Assembly (NCBI RefSeq): GCF_025566965.1
Contig: NZ_JAOQJL010000004.1
Location: 100,445 to 164,444 of the forward strand
Reading direction: 5' to 3'
From: Blautia_A ammoniilytica
GTDB taxonomy: Bacteria; Bacillota; Clostridia; Lachnospirales; Lachnospiraceae
DNA: 64,000 bases
In this document: piece by piece, positions 1-7,980 of the stretch
Layout: every line of letters starts with the position of its first letter
Numbering within the stretch: the first letter of the stretch is position 1
Notes under the pieces: model-generated
What the model was told of the DNA's origin: nothing
Databases searched by the model: none
What the model saw: only the letters and a program-made list of their open reading frames with translations
Made by a program: the position numbers and the translations under genes

Positions 1-1
1 G

Positions 2-64
2 AAGACATACAAAAAACTTTTGAAAGAGAAAGGCCTTAACAGCAAAAGAATTGTAAAAGGTTAA
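2..64 (+). CDS. 3' end of a gene cut by the window start (product unknown)
   Basis: An open frame enters from the left edge and stops with TAA at 62-64, giving the last 20 residues of a lysine-rich C-terminus ending in RIVKG. Too little remains to name a family. It lies upstream of and in the same direction as the pnp leader, separated by an AT-rich stretch. It could also be a chance open frame in intergenic DNA. Confidence 0.35.
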   Translation, partial: KTYKKLLKEKGLNSKRIVKG

Positions 65-117
65 GAAATATATAACAATATAAAAATTCTCTTGATTTAA
101 AATCAATAGACAGAAAC

Positions 118-235
118 TAAGAATGCTGCATGCAGGATGGAGTCCTCGAAGCAGGTCCAAACTTGGAATATTTTGGTAGTCGGCATGGCTGCCGCAATTC
201 TTAATTTGGACTGAAGATTTCGAGAAATTATCAGC
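118..235 (+). promoter_or_regulatory. Structured 5' leader of the pnp-mtnA-mtaD operon, unassigned class
   Basis: Long-range pairing can be read directly: CTCGAA (145-150) with TTCGAG (219-224), CAG-GTCCAAA (152-161) with TTTGGACTG (205-213), and an internal hairpin CGGCA-TGGC-TGCCG (181-194). A competing pairing joins TAAGAAT (118-124) to ATTCTTA (197-203), which crosses the first two and so implies a pseudoknot or a switch. A perfect palindrome CTGCATGCAG sits at 126-135. No terminator T-run follows; the structure ends about 20 bases before the AGGAGG of pnp, so control at translation is possible. I do not recognise the core of a known SAM, SAH or purine riboswitch. Confidence 0.5.
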
Positions 236-253
236 AGAAAAAGGAGGAAACAA

Positions 254-1105
254 ATGAATCCAGTATATGAAAAATTATTAAGATGCTATGAAAGTGTAAA
301 GGAAAAAGTAGATTTTAAACCAAAAGCAGCCCTTATACTGGGCTCTGGACTTGGTGAGTACATTCAGGAAATGAAAGTGGTACAGACATTGGATTACAGC
401 CAGATCCAGGGTTTTCCCGTATCAACAGTGCCTGGTCATAAGGGACGCTTTGTTTTCGGATATGTGGGGGATGTGCCTGTAGTGGCAATGCAGGGAAGGG
501 TTCACTATTATGAAGGCTATTCTATTTCCGATGTGGTTCTGCCTACAAGGCTGATGAAGCTGATGGGTGCGGAAGTACTGTTCCTTACGAATGCGGCAGG
601 TGGCGTAAACTTTGATTTTAAAGCAGGGGATTTGATGATGATCACAGATCAGATAGGATCTTTTGTGCCATCTCCTTTGATCGGGCCGAATATTGATGAA
701 CTAGGGCTTCGCTTCTGTGATATGAGTCATGTGTATGATCTTGATCTGCAGCAGGTGATCCGAAATGCTGCCGGTAAGCTGGGAATTGATCTTAAAGAGG
801 GCGTTTATATCCAGCTGACAGGTCCTGCATTTGAAACACCGGCAGAAGTACGTATGTGCCGTACCCTGGGAGCAGATGCGGTTGGTATGAGTACTGCCTG
901 TGAGGCCATCGCAGCGAACCATATGGGCATGAAGATCTGTGGGATTTCCTGTATTTCCAATCTTGGCTGTGGCATGACAGAGAATCCGCTTACCCATGAA
1001 GAGGTACAAGAAACAGCAGACAGGGTTGCACCGCTGTTTCGCAGCCTTGTTACAGAAAGCATTAAGGCTATGGGAGAAATCCTGCTCGACTTGAATATTA
1101 TATGA
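254..1105 (+). CDS. Purine nucleoside phosphorylase (probable methylthioinosine/inosine phosphorylase)
   Basis: A 283-residue trimeric-type nucleoside phosphorylase that splits 6-oxopurine nucleosides with phosphate into base and (methylthio)ribose-1-phosphate. Visible family motifs are GSGLGEY near residue 30, PGHKGRF near 60, NAAGG near 113 and VGMSTACEA near 212. The ISCISN segment carries the Asn that in trimeric PNPs contacts 6-oxopurines, whereas true MTA phosphorylases have Asp there; this fits use after the deaminase encoded downstream. Start ATG has AAGGAGG 8 bases upstream. It leads an operon with mtnA and mtaD, so methylthioinosine is a likely physiological substrate (inference); inosine and guanosine are alternatives. 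Confidence 0.88.
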   Translation: MNPVYEKLLRCYESVKEKVDFKPKAALILGSGLGEYIQEMKVVQTLDYSQIQGFPVSTVPGHKGRFVFGYVGDVPVVAMQGRVHYYEGYSISDVVLPTRLMKLMGAEVLFLTNAAGGVNFDFKAGDLMMITDQIGSFVPSPLIGPNIDELGLRFCDMSHVYDLDLQQVIRNAAGKLGIDLKEGVYIQLTGPAFETPAEVRMCRTLGADAVGMSTACEAIAANHMGMKICGISCISNLGCGMTENPLTHEEVQETADRVAPLFRSLVTESIKAMGEILLDLNII

Positions 1106-1163
1106 TTATTGATAAATGCCGGGAGGCAGTGTAAAGCGGTTAATTAAAGGAGGAATAGTATTA

Positions 1164-2249
1164 ATGGAACAGACAAGTCAGAAAGTGGATATGGATCATG
1201 TACGACTGTCAGAAGACGGCAGGTATGTAGTGATCCTGGATCAGTCAAAGCTTCCCAATCTTGCTGAGTATCTTACATTAGAGACAGCGGAAGATATTTA
1301 TGAAGCAATCTTTCATCTGCGGGTGAGAGGTGCTCCGGCTATTGGAATCTGTGCAGGATATGGGATGTACTGTCTGGCCCAGACGATTGATACAGACAGC
1401 TTTGACGCTTTTTATCAAAAACTGAGAGAGTATGGAGAGTATCTGAACAGCTCCCGTCCTACGGCTGTGAATCTTAGCTGGGCGATCAACAGGATGGAAC
1501 AGACTGCATATAAGCATAAAAAACTTCCTGTTAAGGAGATCGTAAAGCTTCTTGGAGAAGAATGCAGAAAGATTCATCAGGAAGATATTGCCATGTGTAA
1601 GAAGATCTCCCAGTATGGGCTAAGTCTTATTAAAGATGGTGATGGGATCCTTACCCACTGTAATGCAGGGCCGCTTGCAACATCCAGGTACGGTACTGCC
1701 CTTGGTCCATTGATCCTTGGGAAAGAACAGGGCATGAACTTCCATGTATTTGCAGATGAGACCCGTCCGTTGCTTCAGGGAGCCAGACTGACCAGCTATG
1801 AACTGGATAAAGCTGGGATCGATGTTACACTGATCTGTGATAACATGGCGAGTATGGTGATGAAAAATGGCTGGGTACAGGCCTGCTTTGTAGGCTGCGA
1901 CCGTGTAGCTGCCAATGGAGATACTGCCAATAAGATCGGTACCAGCGGTGTGGCAATCCTGGCAAAGTATTATAACATTCCATTTTATGTGCTTGGACCT
2001 ACTTCAACGATTGACATGAACTGTCCTACAGGAGAACAGATCAAGATCGAGGAAAGAAATCCGGACGAGATCAAGAAGATGTTTTATAAGCAGCCTATGG
2101 CTCCGGAATCTGTAAAATGTTTCAACCCTGCTTTTGATGTAACAGATCATACGCTGATCGCCGGAATCGTTACAGAAAAAGGAATCTGCAGAGCACCTTA
2201 CGAAGAAAGCCTGGCTGCACTTTTTGGAGAGGAAAAGGAGGATGACTGA
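1164..2249 (+). CDS. mtnA: Methylthioribose-1-phosphate isomerase
   Basis: Converts 5-methylthioribose-1-phosphate to methylthioribulose-1-phosphate in the cytoplasmic methionine/MTA salvage route. It belongs to the eIF2B-alpha/beta/delta-like fold; visible motifs are RVRGAPAIG near residue 56, THCNAGPLA carrying the catalytic Cys near 165, and CDNMAS carrying the catalytic Asp near 230. The open frame extends upstream to 1116, but ATG at 1164 follows AAAGGAGG and gives the family length of about 361 residues, so I use it. Its stop overlaps the ATG of the next gene by one base. Position between PNP and the MTA deaminase supports MtnA over an eIF2B or ribose-1,5-bisphosphate isomerase homologue. 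Confidence 0.9.
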   Translation: MEQTSQKVDMDHVRLSEDGRYVVILDQSKLPNLAEYLTLETAEDIYEAIFHLRVRGAPAIGICAGYGMYCLAQTIDTDSFDAFYQKLREYGEYLNSSRPTAVNLSWAINRMEQTAYKHKKLPVKEIVKLLGEECRKIHQEDIAMCKKISQYGLSLIKDGDGILTHCNAGPLATSRYGTALGPLILGKEQGMNFHVFADETRPLLQGARLTSYELDKAGIDVTLICDNMASMVMKNGWVQACFVGCDRVAANGDTANKIGTSGVAILAKYYNIPFYVLGPTSTIDMNCPTGEQIKIEERNPDEIKKMFYKQPMAPESVKCFNPAFDVTDHTLIAGIVTEKGICRAPYEESLAALFGEEKEDD

Positions 2250-3526
2250 TGAATACCCGTTTTTATAATGCCAGGATCCTGGATAAGGATTTTCAGATCA
2301 TCCAGGGAGAACTTCATGTGGTAGGCAACAGGATTGCTTATATAGGTCCTGAAAAAACACAGGATGCTTATGGGGAAAATGCCTGGGACAGAGAGATTGA
2401 TGTAAAAGAGAACCTGCTGATCCCTGGGTTTAAGGATGCACATACCCATTCAGCCATGACCTTTCTTAGGTCTTTTGCAGATGACCTGCCTTTGCTGGAT
2501 TGGCTGAATAAGCAGATTTTTCCCATGGAAGCTAAGTTAGTGCCTGAGGATGTGTATCATCTGTCAAAGCTGGCGATCCTGGAGTATCTTACCAGTGGGA
2601 TCACTTCTAACTTTGATATGTATTTTTATCCTGAGCAGATCGCAAAGGCAAGTGTAGACTGTGGATTCCGTACAGTTCTGGTATCTCCTATGAATGACTT
2701 TTCATCCAGTCCAAGGGAGATGGAAGAGGACTACATAAAGTATAATGCGTATGATCCGCTGATCCGCTATTGTCTGGGCTTTCATGCAGAATATACCACA
2801 AGCCAGGACCGGCTGAAAGAAGTGGCTAGACTTGCACAGAAATATCAGGCACCTGTGTTCACCCATAATTCTGAGACAGAAGCAGAGGTACGTCAGTGTA
2901 TCGAAAGAAATGGTGTTACACCAACCCAGTATCTTGACAAACTGGGTGTGTGGGAGTATGGCGGAGGTGGTTATCACTGCGTATATATGACCCAGGAAGA
3001 TCTGGACATATTTAAGAGAAGAAAGCTGTATGTGGTGACAAATCCTGGCTCAAATACCAAGCTTGCCAGTGGAATCGCTCCTGTACAGAAAATGCTGGAT
3101 CTGGGCATTCCTGTGGCTGTTGGTACAGACGGACCGGCTAGCAACAATTGCCTGGATATGTTCAGGGAAATGTTCCTTGTCACCGGACTTGCGAAGCTGC
3201 GTGAAAAAGATGCTTCCGCTGTAGGGGCAGATCAGGTTCTTAAAATGGCTGTATCAGAGGGAGCCAGATGCTGCGGTCTGGACGATTGTGACTGCCTTGC
3301 AGAAGGAAAACTGGCAGATCTTGTTATGATCGATCTTCACAGGCCGAATATGCAGCCTGAGAATAACCTGGTAAAGAATCTTGTATACAGTGGAAGTAAG
3401 GAAAATGTAAAGCTTACTATGGTTAATGGAAGTATTCTTTATGAAGATGGGTTATTCAGCATAGGAGAGGATCCGGAAGAAATTTATGCAAAGGCAAATG
3501 AGATTATCCGGAAATACAGAGCATGA
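2249..3526 (+). CDS. mtaD: 5-methylthioadenosine/S-adenosylhomocysteine deaminase
   Basis: Amidohydrolase-superfamily deaminase of 425 residues, expected to turn MTA into methylthioinosine and SAH into inosylhomocysteine. The metal site is visible: HTHSAM (H-x-H) near residue 67, GFHAEY near 181, THNSETEAE near 208 and TDGPASNN near 293. TATA-box-like start context is absent because the ATG overlaps the mtnA stop, indicating translational coupling. With PNP and MtnA it makes an indirect salvage path: deamination, phosphorolysis, isomerisation. No aldolase or MtnB-E enzymes follow, so the fate of methylthioribulose-1-phosphate is not shown here. A guanine or cytosine deaminase is less likely given the context. 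Confidence 0.87.
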   Translation: MNTRFYNARILDKDFQIIQGELHVVGNRIAYIGPEKTQDAYGENAWDREIDVKENLLIPGFKDAHTHSAMTFLRSFADDLPLLDWLNKQIFPMEAKLVPEDVYHLSKLAILEYLTSGITSNFDMYFYPEQIAKASVDCGFRTVLVSPMNDFSSSPREMEEDYIKYNAYDPLIRYCLGFHAEYTTSQDRLKEVARLAQKYQAPVFTHNSETEAEVRQCIERNGVTPTQYLDKLGVWEYGGGGYHCVYMTQEDLDIFKRRKLYVVTNPGSNTKLASGIAPVQKMLDLGIPVAVGTDGPASNNCLDMFREMFLVTGLAKLREKDASAVGADQVLKMAVSEGARCCGLDDCDCLAEGKLADLVMIDLHRPNMQPENNLVKNLVYSGSKENVKLTMVNGSILYEDGLFSIGEDPEEIYAKANEIIRKYRA

Positions 3527-4218
3527 AGGTAATTGCACACATCCAGAATGATTTCCCATCAAAGTTCGGGATTCCTCATCAAAGTGGAAGGATCAGGGAA
3601 CTGAAGGCGAAGATTGTATTTGAACCGGAATACAGAAAGCCAGAGGCATTTCGCGGATTGGAAGAATACACATATATCTGGCTGATCTGGGAATTCTCAC
3701 AGGCTGTGCGGGATGACTGGTCTCCTACGGTCCGGCCTCCAAGGCTTGGTGGAAATATACGAAAAGGAGTTTTTGCCACAAGATCCCCTTATCGGCCCAA
3801 TCCGGTAGGCCTTTCGGCTGTAAAACTGGAAAAGGTGGAATATACAAAGGAACTTGGGCCTGTACTGTATGTTTCAGGAGCAGATCTGATGAATGATACT
3901 CCCATTTATGACATAAAGCCCTATCTTCCAGAGGCAGACAGCCATCCGGAGGGCAGGGCCGGCTTTACAGAAAGAATACAGGATCATAAGCTGGAAGTGG
4001 ATTTCCCGGAGGGGCTGTTAAGAAGAGTTCCAGAAGAATTGCGAAAAGCGCTGGTGGCTGTGCTGGCAGATGATCCACGACCAGGCTACCAGAAAGACCC
4101 TGACAGGGAATATGGCATGGCATTCGGCAGACAAGATATCCATTTTAAAGTTGTGGGAAATATTCTGACAGTGCTGGATGTGACAGAGAGCATAAACAAG
4201 AAGCCCAAGGAAAAGTAA
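3523..4218 (+). CDS. trmO: tRNA (N6-threonylcarbamoyladenosine-37-N6)-methyltransferase, TrmO/TsaA family
   Basis: SAM-dependent enzyme of the YaeB/TsaA beta-barrel family that methylates t6A37 of tRNA-Thr to m6t6A. Recognisable blocks are PHQSGRIRE near the N-terminus, the EEYTYIWLIWEFS strand, the signature RSPYRPNPVGLS near residue 90, and YDIKPYLP near 126. At 231 residues it matches the family. Its ATG overlaps the mtaD stop (ATGA), so it is translationally coupled to SAH/MTA detoxification; a SAM user sharing an operon with SAH removal makes sense. Curiously a tRNA-Thr gene lies later in this window, though linkage is not implied. Confidence 0.88.
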   Translation: MKVIAHIQNDFPSKFGIPHQSGRIRELKAKIVFEPEYRKPEAFRGLEEYTYIWLIWEFSQAVRDDWSPTVRPPRLGGNIRKGVFATRSPYRPNPVGLSAVKLEKVEYTKELGPVLYVSGADLMNDTPIYDIKPYLPEADSHPEGRAGFTERIQDHKLEVDFPEGLLRRVPEELRKALVAVLADDPRPGYQKDPDREYGMAFGRQDIHFKVVGNILTVLDVTESINKKPKEK

Positions 4219-4280
4219 AAACAGCTGGTTTGTGTGACTTTAAATCTTGGAAACTGTGATTTTAATCTTAAAAGAAGTAC

Positions 4281-4309
4281 TTGCAAATTTTGTTGCTTTT
4301 TTTTACAAT
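4281..4309 (+). promoter_or_regulatory. Sigma-A type promoter for aspartate kinase gene
   Basis: TTGCAA (4281-4286) and TACAAT (4304-4309) are separated by exactly 17 bases and lie about 45 bases before the chosen start codon. The position independently argues that the upstream extension of the open frame (from 4281) is not translated, since it would begin inside the -35 box. Confidence 0.6.
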
Positions 4310-4352
4310 AGCGTCAGTGCATTATAAAAAGCAGCGAGGAGTAATTACTATT

Positions 4353-5672
4353 ATGAAAAAAGTTGTAAAATTTGGAGGAAGCTCTCTTGCCAATGCGGAA
4401 CAGTTCCAAAAGGTAGGGGAGATCATCAGAAGCGAGGAAAGCCGCAGATACGTTGTACCTTCTGCACCGGGAAAGCGTTTTGACGGAGATACAAAGGTAA
4501 CAGACATGCTGTATTCCTGCTATGAAGCTGCTGAAGCAGGCCAAGAATTTGACGGAAAGCTTCAGGCGATCAAGGAGCGTTTCCAGGAGATCATCCGGGG
4601 ACTTTCTCTTGAACTTTCCTTGGATAGTGAATTTGAGCAGATTGCGGCTGATTTTTCAGCACATGCAGGGAAAGAGTATGCTGCATCAAGAGGAGAATTC
4701 CTCAATGGTAAAGTAATGGCAGCCTATCTTGGTTATGAGTTTGTGGATGCTGCAGAAGTGATCCGTTTTGATAAGAACGGGGTTCTTGAGGCTGAAAAGA
4801 CGAATAAGCTTCTTGGCAAAAGACTGGCAAAATGTGAAAAAGCAGTTATTCCAGGGTTCTACGGGGCTGAGGATGGCGGGAAGGTACGGACCTTTTCAAG
4901 AGGTGGTTCAGATGTGACAGGATCTCTTGTTGCAAAGGCGATCATGGCGGATATGTACGAGAACTGGACAGATGTATCCGGATTTCTGGTAACAGACCCA
5001 AGGATCGTGGATAATCCGGCAGTGATCGAGACGATTACCTATCGTGAACTTCGTGAGTTATCTTATATGGGAGCAACGGTTCTTCATGAGGATGCCATCT
5101 TTCCCGTAAGAAAAGAAGGGATTCCCATTAATATCCGTAATACCAACCACCCGGAGGACAAGGGCACATTCATTGTAGAAAGTACCTGCAGAAAGCCTAA
5201 GTATACCATTACCGGTATTGCAGGAAAGAAAGGCTTCTGTTCTATCAACATTGAAAAATCCATGATGAACAGTGAGATCGGATTCGGACGTAAAGTGCTT
5301 CAGGTATTTGAAGACCAGGGCATCAGCTTTGAGCATATTCCGTCAGGCATTGATACGCTCACCGTTTATGTGCATCAGGATGAATTTGAGGAAAAGGAAC
5401 AGCAGGTGATCGCAGGGATTCACCGGGCTGTATCTCCGGATTTTGTGGAAATGGAGTCAGATCTGGCATTGATCGCCGTAGTAGGACGGGGAATGAAGTC
5501 CACCAGAGGAACTGCCGGAAGGATTTTTTCAGCATTAGCACATGCTAATGTAAATGTTAAGATGATCGATCAGGGTTCCAGTGAGCTGAATATTATCATT
5601 GGTGTGGAAAATAGAGATTTTGAGACTGCAATAAAAGCAATTTATGATATTTTTGTTCTTACTCAGATGTAA
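4353..5672 (+). CDS. Aspartate kinase
   Basis: First enzyme of the aspartate family pathway: phosphorylates aspartate for lysine, methionine, threonine and diaminopimelate synthesis. The protein (439 residues) opens with KKVVKFGGSSLA, carries the SRGGSDVTGS nucleotide/substrate motif near residue 190, and ends in tandem ACT regulatory domains (about 300-439) that normally bind lysine or threonine. ATG at 4353 is preceded by GAGGAG and starts directly at the KFGGSS strand; the longer frame to 4281 is rejected because it covers the promoter. It is monocistronic: promoter before and terminator after. Feedback specificity cannot be read from the sequence. Confidence 0.9.
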   Translation: MKKVVKFGGSSLANAEQFQKVGEIIRSEESRRYVVPSAPGKRFDGDTKVTDMLYSCYEAAEAGQEFDGKLQAIKERFQEIIRGLSLELSLDSEFEQIAADFSAHAGKEYAASRGEFLNGKVMAAYLGYEFVDAAEVIRFDKNGVLEAEKTNKLLGKRLAKCEKAVIPGFYGAEDGGKVRTFSRGGSDVTGSLVAKAIMADMYENWTDVSGFLVTDPRIVDNPAVIETITYRELRELSYMGATVLHEDAIFPVRKEGIPINIRNTNHPEDKGTFIVESTCRKPKYTITGIAGKKGFCSINIEKSMMNSEIGFGRKVLQVFEDQGISFEHIPSGIDTLTVYVHQDEFEEKEQQVIAGIHRAVSPDFVEMESDLALIAVVGRGMKSTRGTAGRIFSALAHANVNVKMIDQGSSELNIIIGVENRDFETAIKAIYDIFVLTQM

Positions 5673-5682
5673 AAAAAGAGGG

Positions 5683-5708
5683 CTGCCGTAACAGGCAGTT
5701 CTTTTTTT
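5683..5708 (+). terminator. Rho-independent terminator after aspartate kinase
   Basis: CTGCC-gtaaca-GGCAG hairpin directly followed by a run of T residues to 5708, ending about 30 bases before the SOS promoter of the next operon. Confidence 0.8.
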
Positions 5709-5738
5709 GTCTTTTTATGTTCGTCCCGTTTTATAGCC

Positions 5739-5767
5739 TTGACTGTAAAGAACATTTGTTCTATTAT
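5739..5767 (+). promoter_or_regulatory. Promoter of the repair operon with a LexA box in its spacer
   Basis: TTGACT (5739-5744) and TATTAT (5762-5767) are spaced by 17 bases. The spacer contains GAACATTTGTTC (5750-5761), a perfect dyad of the Gram-positive SOS form GAAC-N4-GTTC. LexA bound there would block RNA polymerase directly. Confidence 0.8.
5750..5761 (+). promoter_or_regulatory. LexA (SOS) box 1
   Basis: GAACATTTGTTC is a perfect inverted repeat matching the Firmicute LexA consensus GAAC-N4-GTTC, lying between the -35 and -10 boxes. Confidence 0.75.
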
Positions 5768-5775
5768 AGCGATAC

Positions 5776-5787
5776 GAACAAATGTTT
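5776..5787 (+). promoter_or_regulatory. LexA (SOS) box 2
   Basis: CGAACAAATGTTTG (5775-5788) matches the CGAAC-N4-GTTYG consensus with one deviation in the right half. It sits over the expected transcription start, 26 bases (about 2.5 helical turns) from box 1 start to start. Confidence 0.65.
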
Positions 5788-5822
5788 GCTGCAATCAATG
5801 GAGGAAAGGTACGGGACAGGTT

Positions 5823-7133
5823 ATGGTAATTCAGGAATCAATGGGACTGATGGAGAAGCTGAGGATACTGGCAGACGGAGCCAAGTATGATGTTGCCTGC
5901 ACTTCCAGCGGTGTTGACAGGAGTGGCAGCTTTGACGGGATGGGCAACAGCATTGCTGCCGGGATCTGCCACAGCTTTTCAGCTGATGGGAGATGTATCA
6001 GCCTTTTAAAGATCTTATATACCAATGAATGTGTATATGATTGTAAATACTGTGTGAACAGAGCTTCTAATGATGTGGTCAGGACCAGCTTTACTCCGGA
6101 AGAAGTATGCAGCCTAACTATGGAGTTTTACAGACGTAATTATATTGAGGGATTATTTTTAAGCTCCGGAGTCAAGGGAAGTCCTGATCATACCATGGAA
6201 GAGCTTTGCAGGACTGTACAGCTTTTAAGAACAAAGTACCATTTTCATGGCTATATTCACCTGAAGGCTATTCCGGGGGCATCGCCGGATCTGATCCGGC
6301 AGGCAGGATATCTGGCAGACAGGATGAGTGTGAATCTGGAACTGCCTACAGCAGATGGCCTGAGACGGTTAGCTCCCCACAAAAGCAGACAGACTATTTT
6401 AAGACCTATGCGGCAGATACAGATCCAACGGGATGCCAGTAAGGAAGAACTGATCCTATTTAAGCATGCACCACAGTTTGTGCCTGCTGGACAGAGTACT
6501 CAGATGATCATAGGGGCATCTGGGGAGAATGATTACCAGATTCTGTCTGTGGCAGAGTCTCTTTATCAGAAATACTCATTAAAAAGAGTATTTTATTCAG
6601 CTTTTGTTGCAGTGAATAAAGACAAAGCCCTTCCGGCAGTGTCTACCAAGCCCCCTCTTTTAAGAGAACACAGGCTATATCAGGCAGACTGGCTGCTGCG
6701 GTTTTACGGATTTAAGGCTTCTGAACTTTTATCTGAATCCAGACCTGATTTTGATCTTCAGCTGGATCCAAAGTGCAACTGGGCAATACGCCATCTGGAA
6801 TATTTTCCGGTGGAGATCAACACAGCCGGGTATTATCAGCTCCTTCGGGTTCCTGGGATCGGTGACAGATCTGCCAGGAGGATTGTAGGCGCAAGAAAGA
6901 CGCATTCTCTGGATTTTACCGATTTACAGAAGATCGGAGTAGTTCTGAAGCGTGCATTATATTTTATTACCTGCAATGGCAGGATGATGTACAGGACTAA
7001 GCTGGAAGAAGATTATATTATCCGGAATATAACAGATGCCAGGAGACCAGAGCAGCTTCTTTACAGTACCTGCCGGCAGCTTTCTTTTTTTGACCGAGAA
7101 GAGGATGGGATTGAGAGGAGGTATGCTTTGTGA
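5823..7133 (+). CDS. Putative DNA modification/repair radical SAM protein with C-terminal HhH
   Basis: A 436-residue protein of the COG4277 / TIGR03916-type radical SAM family. The 4Fe-4S-binding signature C-x3-C-x2-C is at residues 70, 74 and 77 (ECVYDCKYC). The N-terminus shows the family block EKLRILADGAKYDVACTSSG. Near residues 340-360 LLRVPGIGDRSARRI is a helix-hairpin-helix DNA-binding motif. Start ATG 5823 has GGAGGAAAGG about 13 bases upstream; the longer frame begins inside the promoter and is excluded. It overlaps the next gene by GTGA. Family members are typically linked to uracil-DNA-glycosylase-like proteins; the reaction is not known to me. SOS boxes upstream support a repair role. 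Confidence 0.82.
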   Translation: MVIQESMGLMEKLRILADGAKYDVACTSSGVDRSGSFDGMGNSIAAGICHSFSADGRCISLLKILYTNECVYDCKYCVNRASNDVVRTSFTPEEVCSLTMEFYRRNYIEGLFLSSGVKGSPDHTMEELCRTVQLLRTKYHFHGYIHLKAIPGASPDLIRQAGYLADRMSVNLELPTADGLRRLAPHKSRQTILRPMRQIQIQRDASKEELILFKHAPQFVPAGQSTQMIIGASGENDYQILSVAESLYQKYSLKRVFYSAFVAVNKDKALPAVSTKPPLLREHRLYQADWLLRFYGFKASELLSESRPDFDLQLDPKCNWAIRHLEYFPVEINTAGYYQLLRVPGIGDRSARRIVGARKTHSLDFTDLQKIGVVLKRALYFITCNGRMMYRTKLEEDYIIRNITDARRPEQLLYSTCRQLSFFDREEDGIERRYAL

Positions 7134-7897
7134 ATCAGGAGAAGACAGTGTTTATCTGCGAGGATAGTACAGAGGGGATTTTTACGGCTGTATATGACGG
7201 ATGGATGGAAGCCAAAAAGGTGCAGATTCAGATCCGTACCTGTGAGCCGGAGAATATGGAACTTTTTACCAGATTACATCATGTACAGTCAGACAGCGAG
7301 AAAGCCGGGCGGGTAACGAGAACTATTCTGAAGAATCTGGGATCTGCCGTCTGCCAGGATTTGTGGTATGCAGCAGCCTCTTCGGATCCGGATCGTGGAA
7401 CTGCGGTTTTTTATACTCTTTATAAGTCTTTTTTCCATGGAAAGTGGGATCCCCGCATCATGGAAGATGTAGCAGATGCTTATGTGGGACAGGTATCACG
7501 ATTAAGAACCAGAGTCTGGAGAGAACTGCATCATTACTATGGATTTTTAAGGTTCAGGGAAATCGGCGGTCAGGTACTTTTTTCTGAAATAGAGCCTGTT
7601 AATGATATCCTGGAAATGCTGGGCACACATTTTCAAGACCGTTTTCAAGGCGAGAACTGGATGATTTATGATAAGAAAAGAAAAAAGGCAATGATACATC
7701 CTGTGCAGTCTGCCTGCACTGTGATTCAGAACGTACAGCCTAAGGTGACAGACCAGACGCCGGGAAATCCGGAGATTTATGAAGATTTGTGGAGGGTATT
7801 CTGCAGTGCCATTACTATTCCGGAAAGGAAGAATACAGCACTTCAGCAGCAGCTTCTGCCTTTGAAATACAGAAGGAACATGGTGGAATTTACATAA
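7130..7897 (+). CDS. TIGR03915/DUF4130-type putative DNA repair protein
   Basis: A 255-residue protein that regularly accompanies the radical SAM partner; its family is annotated as probable DNA metabolism or repair. The GTG start at 7130 overlaps the upstream TGA and is preceded by GAGAGGAGG, so the two are translationally coupled. Visible blocks are the FICEDSTEGIFTAVYDGW N-terminus and the LRFREIGG...SEIEPVNDI region in the second half. There are no cysteine clusters, membrane segments or nucleotide-binding loops. Related proteins elsewhere are fused to a UDG-like domain; here that domain is absent and no UDG gene follows. Molecular function unknown. Confidence 0.72.
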   Translation: MNQEKTVFICEDSTEGIFTAVYDGWMEAKKVQIQIRTCEPENMELFTRLHHVQSDSEKAGRVTRTILKNLGSAVCQDLWYAAASSDPDRGTAVFYTLYKSFFHGKWDPRIMEDVADAYVGQVSRLRTRVWRELHHYYGFLRFREIGGQVLFSEIEPVNDILEMLGTHFQDRFQGENWMIYDKKRKKAMIHPVQSACTVIQNVQPKVTDQTPGNPEIYEDLWRVFCSAITIPERKNTALQQQLLPLKYRRNMVEFT

Positions 7898-7980
7898 TGT
7901 ATGTGTTACAATATCCATCAGCAAAGCGGATATAACTATCCGGCTTGACTATGTGAGAGGGCAAGAGATACTGTATCAGA

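Noticed and set aside
118..235. Known purine, SAM-I or SAH riboswitch before pnp
   Set aside because: Conserved core sequences of these classes are not present by eye, so only an unassigned structure is reported.
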